Shown here: piece after piece, positions 43,665 to 54,166 of the stretch | Position numbering within the stretch: the stretch's first letter is position 1 | Layout: each line of letters opens with the position of its first letter | Assembly: GCA_018340375.1 (NCBI GenBank) | Contig: JAFFJZ010000049.1 | Span: 992,001-1,056,000, forward strand | Reading direction: 5' to 3' | Source: Gonatopus flavifemur | Lineage: Eukaryota > Arthropoda > Insecta > Hymenoptera > Dryinidae | DNA: 64,000 nt | Translations under genes and position numbers: made by a program | Notes under the pieces: model-generated | What the model was told of the DNA's origin: nothing | What the model saw: the letters and a program-made list of their open reading frames with translations, nothing else | The model's database searches: none

Positions 43665-44576
43665 TACGGGACTACAGACTCCCCCTAGAGCCTTTTGGAC
43701 TCCTGGTGATCTCAAAGGGCTGAAAATGTCCATATTCGAATAAAATTCCCTTTTTGTACTCCCACCGTAAGAATTCCACTAGACACAAATTGAAAAAAAG
43801 ATTTCACTCGAATTTTTGAAAAGTTCAGAAAAAATCCCAACTTTTGTGCCTTATTAGTAATTCTGTGTGTTGAGACCTTTTCGAGAAACACGCATTTAAA
43901 AAGGACTGGATTTGTCAAAACTAAAAGCTCTGACACATTGTAAACCGGTGAACACAATAAAATAGAAAAGAGCGAACAAACAAATTTGACAAGTATCCCA
44001 TATTTTTCAACGAAGAATTCAAAAATAATTATTCTAAAAATATTGAAGAACTCATTGTGAATCTGATCTGCAATAACTCATATATGTTTTATATGTGATC
44101 CACAATTGTCGATCTACCAATTCGGAGTTCATATATGAGCCATATATGGTTTTCAAGAATGAGCAGGAGTTCATATACGTGAAAGAAGTCGCTTCTTTCA
44201 AGCGACCGGTGGTGGCTCCAGTGAAAGGGGGATGGAGTCCGGTCCCAACGAACCGCGTTCAATTCTCGTAGGAGAGACTTTTTTTATACCCCTCAATAAA
44301 TGGAAATAAATCATATATGGGTCATATATGGATCATATATGGTTCATATATGGATCATATATGGTGCATTTCCACTAGGGAGACCCGGGTTCAAGTTCCG
44401 AGGAGAGGATACGTTTTTTTTACATACACACATACCTAACGGTCTCTTCCTGAATCAACTGTGGATATGAATAAAATACAACATAATTTATGTGAATTAG
44501 AGGGAAATTGAATTCACTTTTTCATTTATCCCAGGTCATAATCAATTCTGAGACCACTTTGATTAATTATCATTAT

Positions 44577-44770
44577 AGACCGGATTATATGCATAATTAA
44601 TAACTTCTGCATTGATTTTCTCGGTTTCTATTGGACCGAATCAATTTCATCGATGACTGAGGACAAGATTACATGAACATAAGTACGTACATCCAATTGT
44701 AACTAAATCGGTTCGATGAAAATGGAAAAAAATGCATATGAAAATATTGATTATGCATATAATCCGGTCT
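44577..44770. mobile_element. 194-bp foldback element
   Basis: AGACCGGATTATATGCATAA pairs with TTATGCATATAATCCGGTCT. It interrupts the left arm of the compound inverted repeat near its centre: the right arm lacks it. An approximate duplication TAATTATCATT / TAATCATCATT surrounds it. Confidence 0.75.
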
Positions 44771-45156
44771 CTAATCATCATTTCCTGCAGGTTCTGTAAA
44801 GATTGATTCCGTACAATGTTTGGGAGGATAATCATCATAAGGAAATTTGAAACACGGACCACCATGCACACTTCACGAAACTAACATTATTACAAAAACA
44901 TTTATTTTTCAGAAGTGTTACAGAGAAATGTATTTTTCGGATGATGATTATCATCCCAAACATCGTACGGGATCAATCCCTACAGAACCTGCAGAAAATG
45001 ATAATCATTCAACGTGATCTCAGAATTTATTATAAAGTGGGATGAATGAAAAAGTGAATTCTATTCTCCTCCAATTCACATAAACTATGTTGTATTTTAT
45101 TTATATTCACAATTGATTAAAAAAAAACGCTAGTATGTGTGTATGTAGAAAAACGT

Positions 45157-45226
45157 ATTCTCTACTCAGGACTTGAACCCGGGTCTATAGTGCTGCAGCG
45201 GTTCACCTTGACCGCTTGGTTAGGGC
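45157..45226 (-). repeat. tRNA-derived sequence, copy 3, shortened
   Basis: The reverse complement carries the B box GGGTTCAAGTCCTGAGTAGA. It lacks about 20 nt of the A-box side compared with copies 1 and 4. Confidence 0.55.
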
Positions 45227-46327
45227 GCGATTATAGTCATACTTGAAGAACAGTAGATCATTAAAATACTCATGTCTCAAAAACAGCTGCTCATTTCGAT
45301 AAATGGTGTGGAGGATTTTAGTCATATACTAAATCCTACAAACCAGCGAAGTTTCATCAAAATTGGTGTCCCCCCGTTTGACAGCCCCTCCTTATAAGTA
45401 CGCGATCAAATTATATGTAAATATACTTGTGGGGATCATTAGTGTATATATATGGATAGCCGAGGGCCCCGTTTAAGTGCCACAGTGAATTATATGTGAA
45501 TGTACTTGTGAGTACCAGTTTGTGAGGACCATCAGTGTATATACATGGATAGTTGAGGGTCCTATCTAAGTAATCAAGTTAACAATGATTACCTGATTGA
45601 TTTGAAAATGTTCAGATGTTTCTTATACAAAAAAAAAGATCTTCTAAGTTCAAATGAAATTTATCCTGTCATAATTCAGGTGATAATTTGTCTAATATCG
45701 ATCATCAAAACCATGGCAAAAAAATCATCCAATCGAAAAACATCATTACGATATAGTCCCTTTCCCATTCAAACTATGCACATAATTGAACACGACAGAT
45801 TCATATCTGTCACAACTATAAAATCAGTAAGGAATTGATGATTCAAAATACTACTTGAGAATCCCCAAGAAATCGAAATTTGTCATTAGGAACTCATATG
45901 TCCCTAGAAATTTATAGGAACTTGATCTGATATAAATATTTTCATGTACCATATGAGAACCCTGGTTAAAAGTCCATGGCAATTCGTAAAATGATCGTTC
46001 AATTTGGAAAGATTATGGAATTTGATTATCCAGGGCCGGATTTAAGGATAGGCTGACTAGGCGGCAGCCTAGGGGCTCGCACCACAAGTCATCAAAAAAA
46101 TTCAAATTTCTTGTGAAACTAATCCGATATTCGAATCCACCGACCCAAAACACATAGACCTGGGTTGAAAAATTGAGTGAGTATAATGTTCCCCATGGAC
46201 TCTGATATTCAGTCGGTAAACGACCCCAAATTGTCATAAATTCCTGTTGCACGTTGATAAATATATCGCTGTATTCTGTGAATTAATAGTCCAATCGATC
46301 TGAAACTTGTGTATGCAAAAAAACGTA

Positions 46328-46410
46328 TCCTCTACTCAGGACTTGAACCCGGGTCTACAGTGTTGCAGCGGTTCACCTTGACTGCTCAGCTACCGAGACT
46401 CGCTTGGTTA
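46328..46410 (-). repeat. tRNA-derived sequence, copy 4
   Basis: The reverse complement matches copy 1 over both boxes (GAGTCTCGGTAGCTGAGCAG and CCCGGGTTCAAGTCCTGAG). It lies in the right arm of the compound inverted repeat. Confidence 0.6.
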
Positions 46411-46911
46411 GGGCGCAATCATAGTCCTACTTGAAGAACAGCAGATCATTAAAATACTTATGTCTCAAAAACAGCTGCTTATTTCGACAAATGGTTTGGA
46501 AGATTTTAGTCATATACTAAGTCATACAAACCAGCAAAGTTTCATCAAAATCGGTGTCCTCTGTTTGACAATCTCCCCTTTTTAAACGGGGTCCTCAACT
46601 ATCCATGTATACACCAATAGTATCCACAAACTGGTACTCACGAGTACATTTACATATAATATACTCTAGTGCTCAAACGGAGCCCACAACTACACATATA
46701 TACACGAATAGTCCCCACAAACTGGTACTTACAAGGACATGTACATATAATTTCACCTAATTGCGAATATATGGCTTCCTTTTGATTATATAAAAAAAAT
46801 CATATGAAGGTACCTTGAGAGCATCTGCAGCAACGTGAATAATCTAATATACTTGTCTAAGAAAAATGGTCCCCACAACTACACTTACATACATACATAT
46901 ATACATATATA

Positions 46912-48767
46912 TACAGGGTGATTCAAAATTCCCGCACTCTTTTTTGGGAGTAGATTCCTGATGAAATTCTAAAACGATTTGTTCTTTTACACAATGCTCT
47001 CCGACGCACAATTCCCGAGATATAATTGATTAAAGTTGACTAATTATGAGGTGGATCCATCGGTCATTCAGGAGCGTCATAACAGAACAAGAGAGGAAGG
47101 TGCTTGCAGAGGGCGCTCATACGATCAGCTGATCGGTATAATCGATACGATTTACCAACATACAAATTGGTCAATTTTCTATGTAGAACGATTGAATTCG
47201 TCGACACTGTGGAAAAATTGATTATTGTCATGAATCCTTATCACGATATGCTGTAGGTTAAAGTTGTAATTTCAGTAATGATTTTTATGACGCAGACGAA
47301 TGTAAAATAGTGTTATTTCGAAGGGATAGGGATTCAAGTAGGAGAGAAAAGTATAACTACTCGTTTCCAATCAGAATTTTCATGTAAAGAAGAAAACATG
47401 AGAATTTCATTCATCCGATACCCAATTTGAACGGTTTGATTAGTAAGTTTAACACAAGAGATTGGATTCCGAATTCTGTATTCTGATTGGTCGAGAATCA
47501 ATGTATGTTAGATCAATCCTCGGCTGTTTCAAATGATTCTTCTGAAGAATGTGTTTTCGACTTATCCCAACCACAACATTGAACAATGATGAATTTATTC
47601 GAATTCACCCTTTTTACATCATTCGATGATCATAAAGGGTTTATCGAACGTTAATAACTTACTTCAACTTGCAGAATCCATCAATTTTGACGAAAATACA
47701 AGGTGTGACATCGTATACGACCCAATCATTGCACTTGATTGACATTGTAATCACATACGGTTTGTTTAGCTTAAATCAACCATTCGTGATACGAATCAAC
47801 CAATCAGGTGACAGCTCGAAACAGTTTCATTTAAAGCACATATGACTTCAAAGGGCATATTGTTATTTCAAATGGAGAAAGAATTGTCTCTGAAGATTAA
47901 CCAAATCAGTCCTTTTTAGGACGAATACATTTTCTACACGTAGGAACGCGCTCGAACTTGCACACAATTTGAATTAGATTTTGATTTAAACATGAATGAT
48001 CTTGAGTGATCTCAAGTAAGTTATTAACTTCCGATAAACCCTTTATGATCATCGAATGATGTAAAAAGGGTGAATTCGAATAAATTCATCATTGTTCAAT
48101 GTTGTGGTTGGGATAAGTCGAAAACACATTCTTCAGAAGAATCATTTGAAACGGCCGAGGATTGATCTAACATACATCGATTCTCGACCAATCAGAATAC
48201 AGAATTCGGAATCCAATCTCTTGTGTTAAACTTACTAATCAAACCGTTCAAATTGGGTATCGGATGAATGAAAATTGTCATGTTTTCTCCTTTACATGAA
48301 AATTCTGATTGAAAACGAGTAGTGATACTTTTTTCTCCCACTTGAATCCCTATCCCTTCGAAATAACACTATTTTACATTCGTCTGCGTAATAAAAATCA
48401 TTATTGAAATTACAACTTTAACCTACAGCATATCGTGATAAGGATTCATGACAATAATCAATTTTCCCACAGTGTCGACGAATTCAATCGTTCTACATAG
48501 AAAATTGACCAATTTGTATGTTGGTAAATCGTATCGATTATACCGATCAGCTGATCGTATGAGCGCCCTCTGCAAGCACCTTCCTCTCTTGTTCTGTTAT
48601 GACGCTCCTGAATGACCGATGGATCCACCTTATGATCAGTCAACTTTAATCAATTATATCTCGGAAATTGTGCGTCGGAGAGCATTGTGTAAAAGAACAA
48701 ATCGTTTTAGAATTTCATCAGGAATCTACTCCCAAAAAAGAGTGCGGGAATTTTGAATCACCCTGTA
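46912..48767. mobile_element. 1856-bp foldback element, TACAGGGTGATTCAAAAT termini
   Basis: Ends TACAGGGTGATTCAAAATTC and GAATTTTGAATCACCCTGTA have TA outside each (46910-46911 and 48768-48769). The arms are about 755 bp (46912-47670 and 48010-48767) and highly similar. A 61-codon frame is present in each as mirror copies (47036-47221 plus; 48643-48458 minus). The loop of about 340 nt (47675-48010) has no recognised content. Termini and TA flanks suggest mobilisation by a Tc1/mariner transposase. Confidence 0.88.
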
Positions 48768-48769
48768 TA

Positions 48770-49540
48770 TATAGAGTCGAATAAAATGAAGGATTTTGCA
48801 TAGAAGAACAATAGTTCACATAGATTTCAGTTTATATATATATATATATATTTAGCAACGGAAAACATAGCATAGTTCACCTATTGTCTCTGCAGGGGTA
48901 CTTCCGTACGTGTCTGAATGTGCCCTCCCTGGTTCTGTACGAATGTGCCCCATTAACCGAATAACAATAAAACATGACTTTCCCACTATATTATCGATAT
49001 GCAAACCAAAAGAATTGATTGATAAAATCATGTTTCAGGAATGTATCTTCGTTACTCAGAACATATAGTTCACAAAAACATAACATAACGAGAGTAAACA
49101 TAGCTGGAAACATCGATGAAGAAATTACTCACGAAATGCAAAAATGCAATGCTACCTATAACTTCACTCTCACTGCTACGAATGACCTCAAACTGCATAG
49201 ACATCATGGTGACTACTCAACTTACTCGTGTATGAACACTCACGTTCGCACAACTTTTCATTCGTATCTTATAACTACTGTATGAACGTGCCCCGCGTAC
49301 GAAGTGCCCCGATTTTCCGCTATGACCCTGTTATTTCTCATTCTTCCTCATTTTTCTTATCCCATTCCAATCTTGTATTTCTACTTTCTCCATCTTTCCC
49401 TTATTTTTCTAAAATCTCGTTACAACGGTGTTTCATACCGTTGCATGTTTCTCAATGTTTCCTAATCACAAATATTCATTCAATGGAATTGAATATAGTA
49501 TATAAAAGAGAGTCAATAACGAAATCCAATTGACCTGTTA
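48770..49540. other. Unassigned; includes a (TA)n run
   Basis: A (TA)n microsatellite occupies about 48833-48851. GTGCCCC motifs near 48925, 48946 and 49288-49308 recur (GTACGAATGTGCCCC; GAACGTGCCCCG). A frame of 88 codons at 49019 is not recognised. Confidence 0.4.
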
Positions 49541-49549
49541 TACGTTCAC

Positions 49550-49764
49550 CAGAATTAGGCCCATCAGTATTTTTGCATAGAAGAACCAACAAACCATTTT
49601 CAACCAACAATCTCCTTACATAATTCATTCTTCGAGCAAATCTTCCTGCAGGATTGATTCTATTTTTCGCTTCAAAAATGCCGGGAGTATAATATATGCC
49701 AGGTCTCTCATCAGAATTTTCAGCAATTTCTTGCGCAAGATTTTTTGAAATAATGGATGAAATT
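49550..49764 (-). other. Exon-like fragment, family unknown
   Basis: On the minus strand an acceptor (TTCTTGTGATCTTTTAG) is followed at 49764 by a frame without stops. It includes SSIISKNLAQEIAENSDERP, GIYYTPGIFEAKNRINPAG and NYVRRLLVENGLLVLLCKN, with a possible GTGAACG donor at 49544-49549. Composition is convincingly protein-like. Whether it belongs to a functioning host gene or to a decayed copy cannot be told from this window. Confidence 0.45.
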
Positions 49765-49902
49765 CTAAAAGATCACAAGAAAAAACATAATTAAATTATT
49801 TATATGTAGGAAATTGAAAAAAGTATGACTTCGGATTGAACGTGGTGAAATTATTCTGATGAACCAAAACATAGCTCAATCGAGTCTTCTAAGAGGGTTT
49901 TC

Positions 49903-50183
49903 TCAAGTTATATTTTGTTTGCGAATAATTTTTGGAAGCTCACGACTTATAAGCAAGTAGGTCAAATTGGATTCCATTAGGTCATCTAGTTTTTCGTTCT
50001 TGTCAAAACCAGACAATATTAACATTCCTTTGAAACTGCCTCTCAGAAAGGTTTTCAAATCCAAAAATCGAGAACGGAAAATCACATTGGTGATATCATT
50101 TATTCTTTGACATTCAGAACATTCTATAAAGGAGACGTGTGGATCATTTATATCTTACACAACGCAGGTCTTGTCAACTTGAT
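49903..50183 (-). other. Exon-like fragment next to an inverted-repeat arm
   Basis: After CACTTTCAG (acceptor side at 50184-50192 on the plus strand) the minus strand reads QVDKTCVV, a TAA at about 50157-50155, and then SFIECSECQRINDITNVIF. It continues with LRGSFKGMLILSGFDKNEKL and SNLTYLLISRELPKIIRK to a TGA. A CxxC motif is present. One in-frame stop suggests decay. It could be an upstream exon of the same gene as 49764-49550, both on the minus strand. Confidence 0.4.
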
Positions 50184-50405
50184 CTGAAAGTGTGCGTTGT
50201 TCAGTCATACCTATGGATCATGCGGCAAAAATAGAATAATGGGAACAATTAGAATTTTCACTCGGAGAATTAAATAATTTGGATATACTACTGTGGGCGA
50301 AAAATAATAAGACTGTTCATAATTCGAAAATTCTCAATTATTCTTTCAAATCTATTTCGTCCCCCTCAAAGTGATCCCCCCGTGCCCCAAGACACTTGTG
50401 CTAAC

Positions 50406-51581
50406 TAGTGGTGGGCGATATTTACAAAAATATCGATATTGGGGTATCGATATATATCGTAACTGGAATATCGATATGCGATAAATATCGGAACCGAAGT
50501 ACCGATATTCTTCCGATATCATATCGATAATATTGATAATAACATACATACATACATACATAAATATTGTTTGAAGAATTTGTTATGCATAAATACCATT
50601 TTTGAATTGTTATTCAAATACGGAAAGAGCAGTTTGATTGTATTTTAAGAATATTTTATGAAATACAACGAATTGAATATTTGTTTGGTATGAATAATGT
50701 TTCATTGAACTGAAGTTGTTTTTATTAACAGTGGATATTCAATTAAGATAAACGCAATTCTCATCCATTCACAGGAAATAAATGTGGGATGATCAAAATC
50801 AAGTTTGGTTATATTGGAAAAACAATCAATTCGCGCTATCCAAAAAAACATTTAGTAAATATAATTGAATTATTTTCTCAGTGCTCTCACACCAGCATGG
50901 GAATGTGGATAGATAATAGATGCTTCCGACATTCGTACAAAATGTCCAAATTCGATAAGAAGAAAAAGAACGCGAATATTGAACTTGAGATTTTCATGAA
51001 TGACGAAAATCCAAATATCACCGTCGAAATTGAAAAAGTGAATACACAATTCATAACTTAATGTATTGAATGTATGAGTGGCGCTACGATCGAGGCATAG
51101 CGTCGCGACTCATGAGTAAAATTTTGCGTGACGTTGAACCCAGATTTAAATACCAAGAAAGATTGTGGAGATTGCAACAGATAACATAGCCTTCAATAGA
51201 GACCCCTTACCATCGAAGTGTCCAGACTTGTATATCCATGCTTCCGATAGGTGTTTTGAGTAAACAAGGGTCGATATGACCAATTCTAAAATTGTTGAAT
51301 TCTTTTCATTGGCCATTCTATTTAATTAAATATTCTGACGAATTGATCTATGAGAAAAAGTGCATGAGAGAATTTGACAAGAGAAAATTTTCCAAGCTAA
51401 TGAAAAATTAAAAATTTTCATGAATCCATCACCAAAAAGTATATATCGAATCTCGATATTTTTAAGGTAAAATATATCGATAACGATATATATCGGACAG
51501 AAAAATATCGATGAAAAATATCGATATATCGTCTTAAAAATATCGATATCCACAAATATCGTTAAATATCGCCCATCACTA
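50406..51581. mobile_element. 1176-bp hAT-like element with TATCGATA-rich ends
   Basis: Ends TAGTGGTGGGCGATATTTAC and AATATCGCCCATCACTA are inverted repeats. The flanks GTGCTAAC (50398-50405) and GTGCCAAC (51582-51589) are an 8-bp duplication with one mismatch. Each end carries many TATCGATA copies (50430-50530 and 51440-51565). The interior holds a 90-codon ORF but no hAT transposase motif. A (CATA)n run lies near 50535-50560. Confidence 0.85.
50775..51061 (+). other. 90-codon ORF with 3' splice site inside the hAT-like element
   Basis: The acceptor CATCCATTCACAG ends at 50774. The frame then reads NKCGMIKIKFGYIGKTINSR from residue 2 of the exon, includes HTSMGMWIDNRCFRHSYKMS and DEN PNITVEIEKVN-type sequence, and ends at TAA 51059-51061. 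Protein-like composition (Lys, Ile, Asn, four Cys). No family recognised. It is possibly a captured host exon or the last exon of the element's own gene. Confidence 0.4.
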
Positions 51582-52928
51582 GTGCCAACGTTTTTTCCAT
51601 CCCTCGAAACAGTTGTTGAAGTTAATTTCCGGAATAGCCTTCAATGCGTGTAGCGATTCACGTTCAATGTTTTCAATTGACTCAAAACGGTTTCCCCGGA
51701 GCGGTCGTTTGAGTTTGCTGAATAGCCAGAAGTCACACGAAGCTAAATCAGGCGGATACGGTGGTTGCGGCACGATATTGGTTAAAAATTTGGCGAAAAT
51801 CTCACGAAGAATCAATGAGTGATTTTGGAACCGATCGTGCTTTCACTTTTCTTAGGCCCAAATGGTCTCTCAAAATGGTTTTAACTGATCCTTCCGATAT
51901 TCAAACGATACCAGTGAGGTCTCTGACTGTTAATCGCTGATTCCCAAGCACCAATTCCTTGATTTTATTGACGTGTTGATCATCAGTTGATATTGATAGC
52001 CGTCCTGGACGAGGTTCGTCGTCAACGCGTTCTCAACCCTCTTCGAATGATTTGTACCAATCAAAAACATTTGCTCGTGACAAACAATTATCACAGAAGG
52101 CCTTTCGCAACATTCTCAACGTTCCGGCACCAGAAAATTGTTGAATAATATCACTCATTGTAAAAATCGCCGAATGCCCTTTTTGTACTCCAGAAAAACA
52201 AGCGTATACTAAACACTGATGATTATTTTGATGTGACATTTAACACAGATGTCACTGACAGTCATACCAACCTAGAAAAAGAAATATTTTGACGATTGGG
52301 TTTTCGCGCGAAATGTAAATTAAAAAGTCTTATTATTCTTCGCCCACAGTAGTGAATAAGAAGAGGAACAAATAGTAATTGCAGAGGATAAAAACAGATA
52401 ACTAACCTTCAATGGACAAACAATCCAAATATTTAGAATTTTCACTCAGAGCAATGATTAATTTGGATATGAATGAGAAAAAAAAATAGCAATCGCAGAG
52501 GATAAGAACAGAACACTGGCCTCCAATAAATTTCACTTGAGTACACGGAGAAAAAAATCTAGGAATTTGTACATGAGCACCGATTACGTATCAGTCGCAG
52601 GAAGTTTCACCGGTTGATTCCGTGGAACTCCTTGGAATAAGAGTATGAATCTATGCACTTATCGCATTGCCTCATCGGAATGATTCATACTTTAATTTCA
52701 AAAACGTCTTCTTGCGATTGATATGTTATATCATTCGCATGTAATAATACACTCAAGTATAATTTATTGGAGGTCAGTTTTCTGTTCTCATCCTCTGCGA
52801 TTACTATTTGTTTTTCTTCCTATTTATATCCGAATTATTCAATTCTCTGAGTGGAAATTCCAATTTTACCCATTATTTCATTCTTGCCACATGATCCATA
52901 GGTATGACTGAATAGTAGACACTTTCAG

Positions 52929-53222
52929 ATGGAGTTTCTGAAATGTTTCCACTGTGACAACACTCTATTCTTTCCTGAGACAACAATTCATACCCCTACA
53001 GAAAACAAAGAAGAATAAGGCGCCATCCAGCATTCCGTCTTCACTAACTGCAACGACAACAGATGGGAATCGGGTGACGTTCAGTGCTGCTACTTCATTG
53101 GAACAGAAATGGTGAGCATTCCAAAAGTTGCATGCTTTACGGGACATCCTACACCAATTGAATATTTTGATCATTATGATGTGGTTCCTTTTCAATCCAA
53201 ATATCATTGGAGTTTATGTTAA
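52929..53222 (+). other. Exon-like fragment with Cys motifs, one stop
   Basis: Directly after CACTTTCAG (AG at 52927-52928) the frame starts MEFLKCFHCDNTLFFPE, reads through a TAA near 53016, and continues in the same frame with TNCNDNRWESGDVQCC, SIPKVACFTGHPTPIEYFDH and SKYHWSLC to a TAA at 53220-53222. Eight Cys in about 97 codons. No family recognised. A single stop in an otherwise open, Cys-rich frame suggests a recent pseudogene. Confidence 0.45.
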
Positions 53223-53288
53223 GGATTGATTGATTCATTTCCAAAATATAATGATCGAATTATTGATGCGGGTTCAATAATTGATGAG

Positions 53289-54148
53289 TGTTTCGGCTAT
53301 CCCAAAGAAATTGAATTGCCCGGTCATATGAATCTCATGCCGTGTGCGCGAATCTAATTTTGCACACACGCAACTAAGGTAATGAAGTGTCTCGTGTATC
53401 CTCCCCGTCCATCCCTTCCCTTCTGTCCTGGATCATTGGATCTCTCATGGCGATGATTTCAAAGGATCGACAACCCATACGTGTCGATGACTCGACCACT
53501 CTGCCATTAGTCAGTGAGTCAGTCAGTCGAGTGAATTTGTATCTGTGTCTCCGCAGTGGTGATAAGCGGCACCGAGTAACACGTGGTGGTTAACATTGAT
53601 TCAATGTAAAGAAGTCTGGAAGGAGTAACCCGGACTGGACATCATCTCCAACTGGGACCTTGAGACCTGCGAGGAATTCCAATCAACTACTTATGGCCAT
53701 TCCTTTCCCATTATTTCCTGCATCGATGCAAACCACGGGACCAACCGATAAGTCATGAATAAAATATCATATTAATATTCATGGTTTTATGACTCTTCTA
53801 GTCGGATCAATTGAATCCATTGATTTTCATATAAGTCGACATTCTATCGTTATATTGGATGTAAGGATTATCCGCGTGGTATAGGTGAGAATGTTGAATG
53901 TGTGGTGAGCTCACAACTATTTTGAACTTGGTCTTGTATAACCCTTTTGGCACTTTTCTGAAGCCAGGTAAATTTCATCACTTGGTTTGAATTATATTCT
54001 CGAAATCCAAACTCAATTCTTGTTTTGAATTTATTTTGTTGTTTCCCCTCATGTTATGTGTAATGGTTTTTCTCTGATTGCTTGATTCTCAATACCACAC
54101 AGACGAGCATCCGGTGTATGTGTGTTGATTTTAGCTCAGACTAAAACA
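53289..54148 (+). repeat. 5' LTR of BEL/Pao element (860 bp)
   Basis: TG...CA boundaries. Nearly identical to the 3' LTR, with scattered substitutions and about 19 extra bases near 53862-53880 (GTAAGGATTATCCGCGTGGT region). AATAAA at 53758-53763 is a candidate polyadenylation signal. Confidence 0.95.
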
Positions 54149-54166
54149 TGGTCCTTCGAGCCGGAT
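54149..54166 (+). promoter_or_regulatory. Primer-binding site, tRNA-Tyr type
   Basis: TGGTCCTTCGAGCCGGAT starts at the base after the LTR. It is complementary to the 3' end expected of a eukaryotic tRNA-Tyr (which begins CCTTCGA and ends TCGAAGGA plus CCA). The tRNA identity is from memory of insect tRNA-Tyr. Confidence 0.8.

Larger units (their letters stand above)
42405..44380. mobile_element. 2.0-kb unclassified element with CATATATG subterminal arrays
   Basis: Termini CTCTAGTGGGAATG (42405) and CATTTCCACTAGGG (ending 44380) form an imperfect 14-bp inverted repeat. AG flanks both sides (42403-42404 and 44381-44382). Removing the element plus one AG restores the tRNA-derived sequence. Just inside each end, degenerate 11-bp CATATATGRYC units repeat four to six times (42431-42475, 42480-42600 and 44310-44365). 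Two frames inside are not recognised. The termini resemble those of the element at 27989-30653 (CCCTGGTAGAAAT, also with a 2-bp flank). Confidence 0.75.
37190..46620. repeat. Very large compound inverted repeat
   Basis: The right arm (about 44900-46620) is matched in reverse complement by the left side in pieces: 37360-37540, 38960-39828, 42124-42404 and 44383-44880. The left arm is interrupted by a DD41D transposon and by the CATATATG element. It also contains a duplicated block (37527-38040 resembles 38965-39480). Shared blocks include TCAGATCGATTGGACTATTA, TCATATGGTACATGAAAATA and GATGATCGATATTAGACAAA. The palindrome centre is near 44890 (CCTGCAGGTTCTGTAAAG / CTACAGAACCTGCAG). No transposase is visible. 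Confidence 0.8.
50342..52239 (-). pseudogene. mariner transposase with central deletion
   Basis: The N-terminal part (52239 to about 52033) reads SDIIQQFSGAGTLRMLRKAF and VFDWYKSFEEG, a mariner helix-turn-helix region. Stops follow, then PRPGRLSIS and LRKVKARSVPKSL. The C-terminal part (51815-51590) reads PPYPPDLASCDFWLFSKLKR, the block with the last catalytic Asp, and finishes at about 50342 as CLGARGDHFEGD beyond the hAT-like insertion. The segment with the first two catalytic Asp is missing. Non-functional. Confidence 0.82.
50287..52353 (-). mobile_element. Internally deleted mariner carrying a hAT-like insertion
   Basis: Termini ACTACTGTGGGCGAAAAATA and TATTCTTCGCCCACAGTAGT. Excluding the hAT-like element and its duplication (1184 bp) it is about 0.88 kb, so an internal deletion has occurred. 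No intact TA duplication remains: a few bases appear lost at the right edge. Confidence 0.8.
50184..52928. repeat. Inverted repeat whose arms both end in CACTTTCAG
   Basis: The left arm (50184-50286 plus 52354-52540) is matched in reverse complement by 52745-52928. Shared blocks include TCAGTCATACCTATGGATCA, AATTTGGATAT-like and GCAGAGGAT. The left arm is split by a mariner (50287-52353). The loop is about 200 nt. Exon-like sequences start immediately outside both arms, in opposite directions. Confidence 0.7.

Noticed and set aside
53387..53593. ORF inside the 5' LTR, repeated at 60509-60715
   Set aside because: It lies wholly within the LTRs and exists twice only because the LTR does. No protein family recognised.
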